Positions 62,701 to 64,000 of a stretch of DNA of 64,000 bases are shown here, in pieces. The stretch comes from Streptomyces sp. ML-6 (lineage in GTDB: Bacteria; Actinomycetota; Actinomycetes; Streptomycetales; Streptomycetaceae): NCBI RefSeq assembly GCF_030116705.1, contig NZ_JAOTIK010000001.1, forward strand, positions 7,530,501 through 7,594,500. Reading direction: 5' to 3'. Both the position numbers and the translations under genes were made by a program. The notes under the pieces are model-generated. The model did no database searches. It worked only from the letters and a program-made list of their open reading frames with translations, and had not been told where the DNA came from. Numbering within the stretch: the first letter of the stretch is position 1; every line of letters starts with the position of its first letter.

Positions 62701-64000
62701 GGAACTGGGCGAACTGTACGGCGAGGCGGTGGCCGGCCGGCCGTGCGCCCCGGCCCCCCTCGCCCTCCAGTACGCGGACTTCGCGAGCTGGCAGCGCGAG
62801 GTGCTGGACGGCCCGGCGCTGGCAGGGCAGTCGGCGTACTGGCGGGAGCGGCTCACCGGAGTACGACCGCTGGAACTGCCGACCGACCACCGGCGGCCGG
62901 CCGAGCGATCGGGCCGGGGCGGCACGGTGTCCTTCTCGGTGCCCGCCGACCTGACCGGCGCGGCCCGGCGGCTGGCGGCGGGACAGGGCACGAGCCTGTT
63001 CATGTCCCTGCTGGCGGTGTTCCAACTGCTGATGGCGAAGTACAGCGACCAGGACGACATCGCGGTCGGCAGCCCGGTCGCCGGCCGCAACCGGGCCGAG
63101 ACGGAGGAGCTGATCGGTTTCTTCGTGAACACCCTGGTCATGCGCACCGACCTGTCCGGCGACCCGGCGTTCACCGAACTCCTGGACCGGGTCAAGGACA
63201 CCGCGCTCGGTGCCTACGACCACCAGGACCTGCCCTTCGAACGCCTCGTGGAGGAACTCGCCCCCGACCGCGACCTGTCCCGCAACCCCCTGTTCCAGAC
63301 CATGTTCGCGCTGCAGAACACCCCCGACGGCCACACCTGGCAGCTGCCCGGAACAACGGTGGAGCCGTTCGCCGTCCGCGAGGAGGAGGCCAAGTTCGAC
63401 CTGACCCTCATCCTCACCGAGCGGCCCGACGGCTCGCTCGACGGCGATCTGGTCTTCGCCCTCGACCTGTTCGCACCGGACACCGTGGAGCGGCTGGCGG
63501 AGCACTTCACCACGCTGCTGCGCGCGGCGGTCACCGGCCCGGAACGCCGCCTGTCCGAACTGGAGATCCTGACCGGCGCGGAGCGGCACCGGGTACTGGC
63601 CGAGTGGAGCGGCACGGCGTCCGCCACGGCCCCCGGGACCGCAACCGGGGACGGGACGACGGTGCACCGGCTCGTCGAGGAGTGCGCCGCCCTGCGGCCG
63701 GACACGACGGCGGTGCTCTCGGCCGACGGAGAACTGACCTACCGGGAACTGAACGCGCGGGCCAACCGGCTCGCCCACCACCTGCGCCTTCGCGGGGCCG
63801 GACCCGGAAACGTGGTCGCCGTGTGCCTGGAACGCGGCCCCGAACAGATCACCGCACTGCTCGCGGTACTCAAGTCCGGCGCCGCCTACCTGCCACTGGA
63901 CCCGGACCACCCCGCCGACCGGCTCGCCCACATGATCGCGGACGCGCGGGCCGTGCTCGTGGTCACCGACAGCACCCGGGCCGCCCGGCTGCCCGACGGG
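59723..64000 (+). CDS. NRPS gene 4, 5' part: half C-A-T-C-A... (runs off the edge)
   Basis: 1426 codons seen, open at the right edge. The start is GTG 59723 with GGGGAGAG upstream; an in-frame TGA at 59693-59695 rules out a longer N-terminus. It opens inside a condensation domain (EWRHALAGLEPLELPSDRRP), so about the first 175 residues of C, with HHxxxDG, are missing. Then A6 ([11 protein letters not shown] near 390), T6 (GGHSLLAAR near 791), a complete C7 ([11 protein letters not shown] near 980) and the first part of A7. The A6 code D-L-T-K-M-V-E-V-G-K is close to Asn (D-L-T-K-L-G-E-V-G-K). The half C suggests a starter module, so this gene may begin the assembly line although it lies downstream of the thioesterase gene on the map. 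Confidence 0.93.
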   Translation, partial: MADHQLGEWRHALAGLEPLELPSDRRPSDDGPGPADRVPFDVPARTADALAALARDRGVELPAVLLTVFHTLLARHAGRGDVPVAVPADGTRDTDTATVVRGPAGDPALTEAVAHVARGMADAVARGPVPLAALTEAAGGAEAAAAWFAWRTADREATAFPPDAHVTLEVLADGARLSGVLGYRTDLFERATAERMAGHLATLAHSAAHTPGEPLSALEMLTEPERHRILTEWNGPRSVFPDTTTVHRLVEQQVAHRPDAVALEHGEQRLTYRELDERAEGLARYLAERGVGPGTLVAVCLDQGPDLVCALLGVLKSGAAYVPLDPAYPAERLRYMVEDSAAPVVVTQSVHADLFAPGTALLLADREWPAATGTAPATAAGPDDVAYVIYTSGSTGRPKGVRVGHRGVVNYLHWCDRNYPPAPGARIGSLLCSSAAFDLTVTALFLPLVQGLCLVVPEPEPGRTVFDAAVDIVATGVPISFLKATPAHLELLTARLEQDGVRHGIATMVVGGEDLAPALAHRALTLGTGNTAIVNEYGPTEGTVGNVVSRTTTVDPAADHVPMGRAIDNTEVYVVGAHGEVQPVGVPGELLIGGVNVALGYLDRPDLTARRFVPHPFSADPEARVYRTGDLVKWLPDGRLVYLGRMDDQIKLRGHRVEIGEIENALLSRPAVAAATVVVREDVPGDKRLVAYLVPAGGTAVAVAGLRAALARELPEHMLPARYVVLERLPLTPNGKVDRRALPAPEGHRPDVSAAFAAPRTPTQRTVAGIWAELLGVDEVGADDDFFELGGHSLLAARVAARLRRDLGVDVPYRTLFDAPTPALLATAVDALDPGTCATIPRADRSTGALPLSFAQQRLWFLDRLAPDRAEYAIPVGLRVEGDFAPDAFGAALTALTTSHEILRTRFVTDAGGRPCQVVDAVREVAVDVHDARHLGADAAREMLREAAGRPFDLATGPLLRAMAVRVADTEWLLLLTVHHIVSDGWSEGILARELGELYGEAVAGRPCAPAPLALQYADFASWQREVLDGPALAGQSAYWRERLTGVRPLELPTDHRRPAERSGRGGTVSFSVPADLTGAARRLAAGQGTSLFMSLLAVFQLLMAKYSDQDDIAVGSPVAGRNRAETEELIGFFVNTLVMRTDLSGDPAFTELLDRVKDTALGAYDHQDLPFERLVEELAPDRDLSRNPLFQTMFALQNTPDGHTWQLPGTTVEPFAVREEEAKFDLTLILTERPDGSLDGDLVFALDLFAPDTVERLAEHFTTLLRAAVTGPERRLSELEILTGAERHRVLAEWSGTASATAPGTATGDGTTVHRLVEECAALRPDTTAVLSADGELTYRELNARANRLAHHLRLRGAGPGNVVAVCLERGPEQITALLAVLKSGAAYLPLDPDHPADRLAHMIADARAVLVVTDSTRAARLPDG

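Overview
The window is very GC-rich. Its genes show a strong G/C third-position bias, GTG/TTG starts, tightly overlapping GTGA/ATGA gene junctions, twin-arginine and lipobox exports, and a few rare TTA leucine codons. All of this points to a Streptomyces chromosome or a close relative. No rRNA, tRNA, insertion sequence or CRISPR array was seen.

Region 1 (1-16549) is most of a phage-tail-like contractile injection system (CIS). A leftward operon encodes sheath, tube, two small structural proteins, a 1012-residue proline-rich protein with repeated V-Q-R motifs, a second tube-type protein, a LysM baseplate protein and the start of a VgrG-like spike (cut by the window edge). A CisA-like membrane protein also lies on the leftward strand. 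Facing it, a rightward operon encodes a LuxR-type regulator with an in-frame TTA codon, a secreted beta-propeller protein, a DUF4255 tail-terminator protein and an AAA+ ATPase.

Region 2 (16738-33703) is mixed. It holds a cysteine-rich double-psi-barrel protein with a Tat-exported protein and a MauE-like membrane protein; a glutamine amidotransferase; a DinB protein; a LysE exporter; a metallophosphoesterase; a CGNR regulator; a large secreted subtilase; a two-component system with its own lipoprotein; a frameshifted small gene; a PIG-L deacetylase; and an ArsR-type regulator with a major facilitator exporter behind a perfect 36-bp operator-like palindrome.

Region 3 (33810-64000) is a nonribosomal peptide synthetase (NRPS) cluster that runs off the right edge. 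Three rightward genes form modules C-A-T-C-A-T, C-A-T-C-A-T-E and C-A-T-TE. A fourth, divergent NRPS begins with only the second half of a condensation domain. Between them lies a leftward, mostly translationally coupled six-gene cassette: both subunits of cobalamin-dependent glutamate mutase (3-methylaspartate), an asparaginyl-tRNA-synthetase-like amide-forming enzyme, an FMN oxidoreductase, and SbnA/SbnB-type enzymes for L-2,3-diaminopropionate. Hand-read specificity codes give one Ser/diaminopropionate-like A domain and four Asn/Asp-like A domains. The working model is that the cassette turns glutamate into 3-methylaspartate, probably 3-methylasparagine, and diaminopropionate, and feeds them to the assembly line.

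Three nearly identical copies of an A-T block (about 1.7 kb) lie in NRPS genes 2 and 3. Two of them carry C-homopolymer deletions that break the reading frame and cancel to a net loss of 3 nt. These look like sequencing or assembly errors rather than biology. All specificity codes and repeat boundaries were read by hand, without alignment tools.
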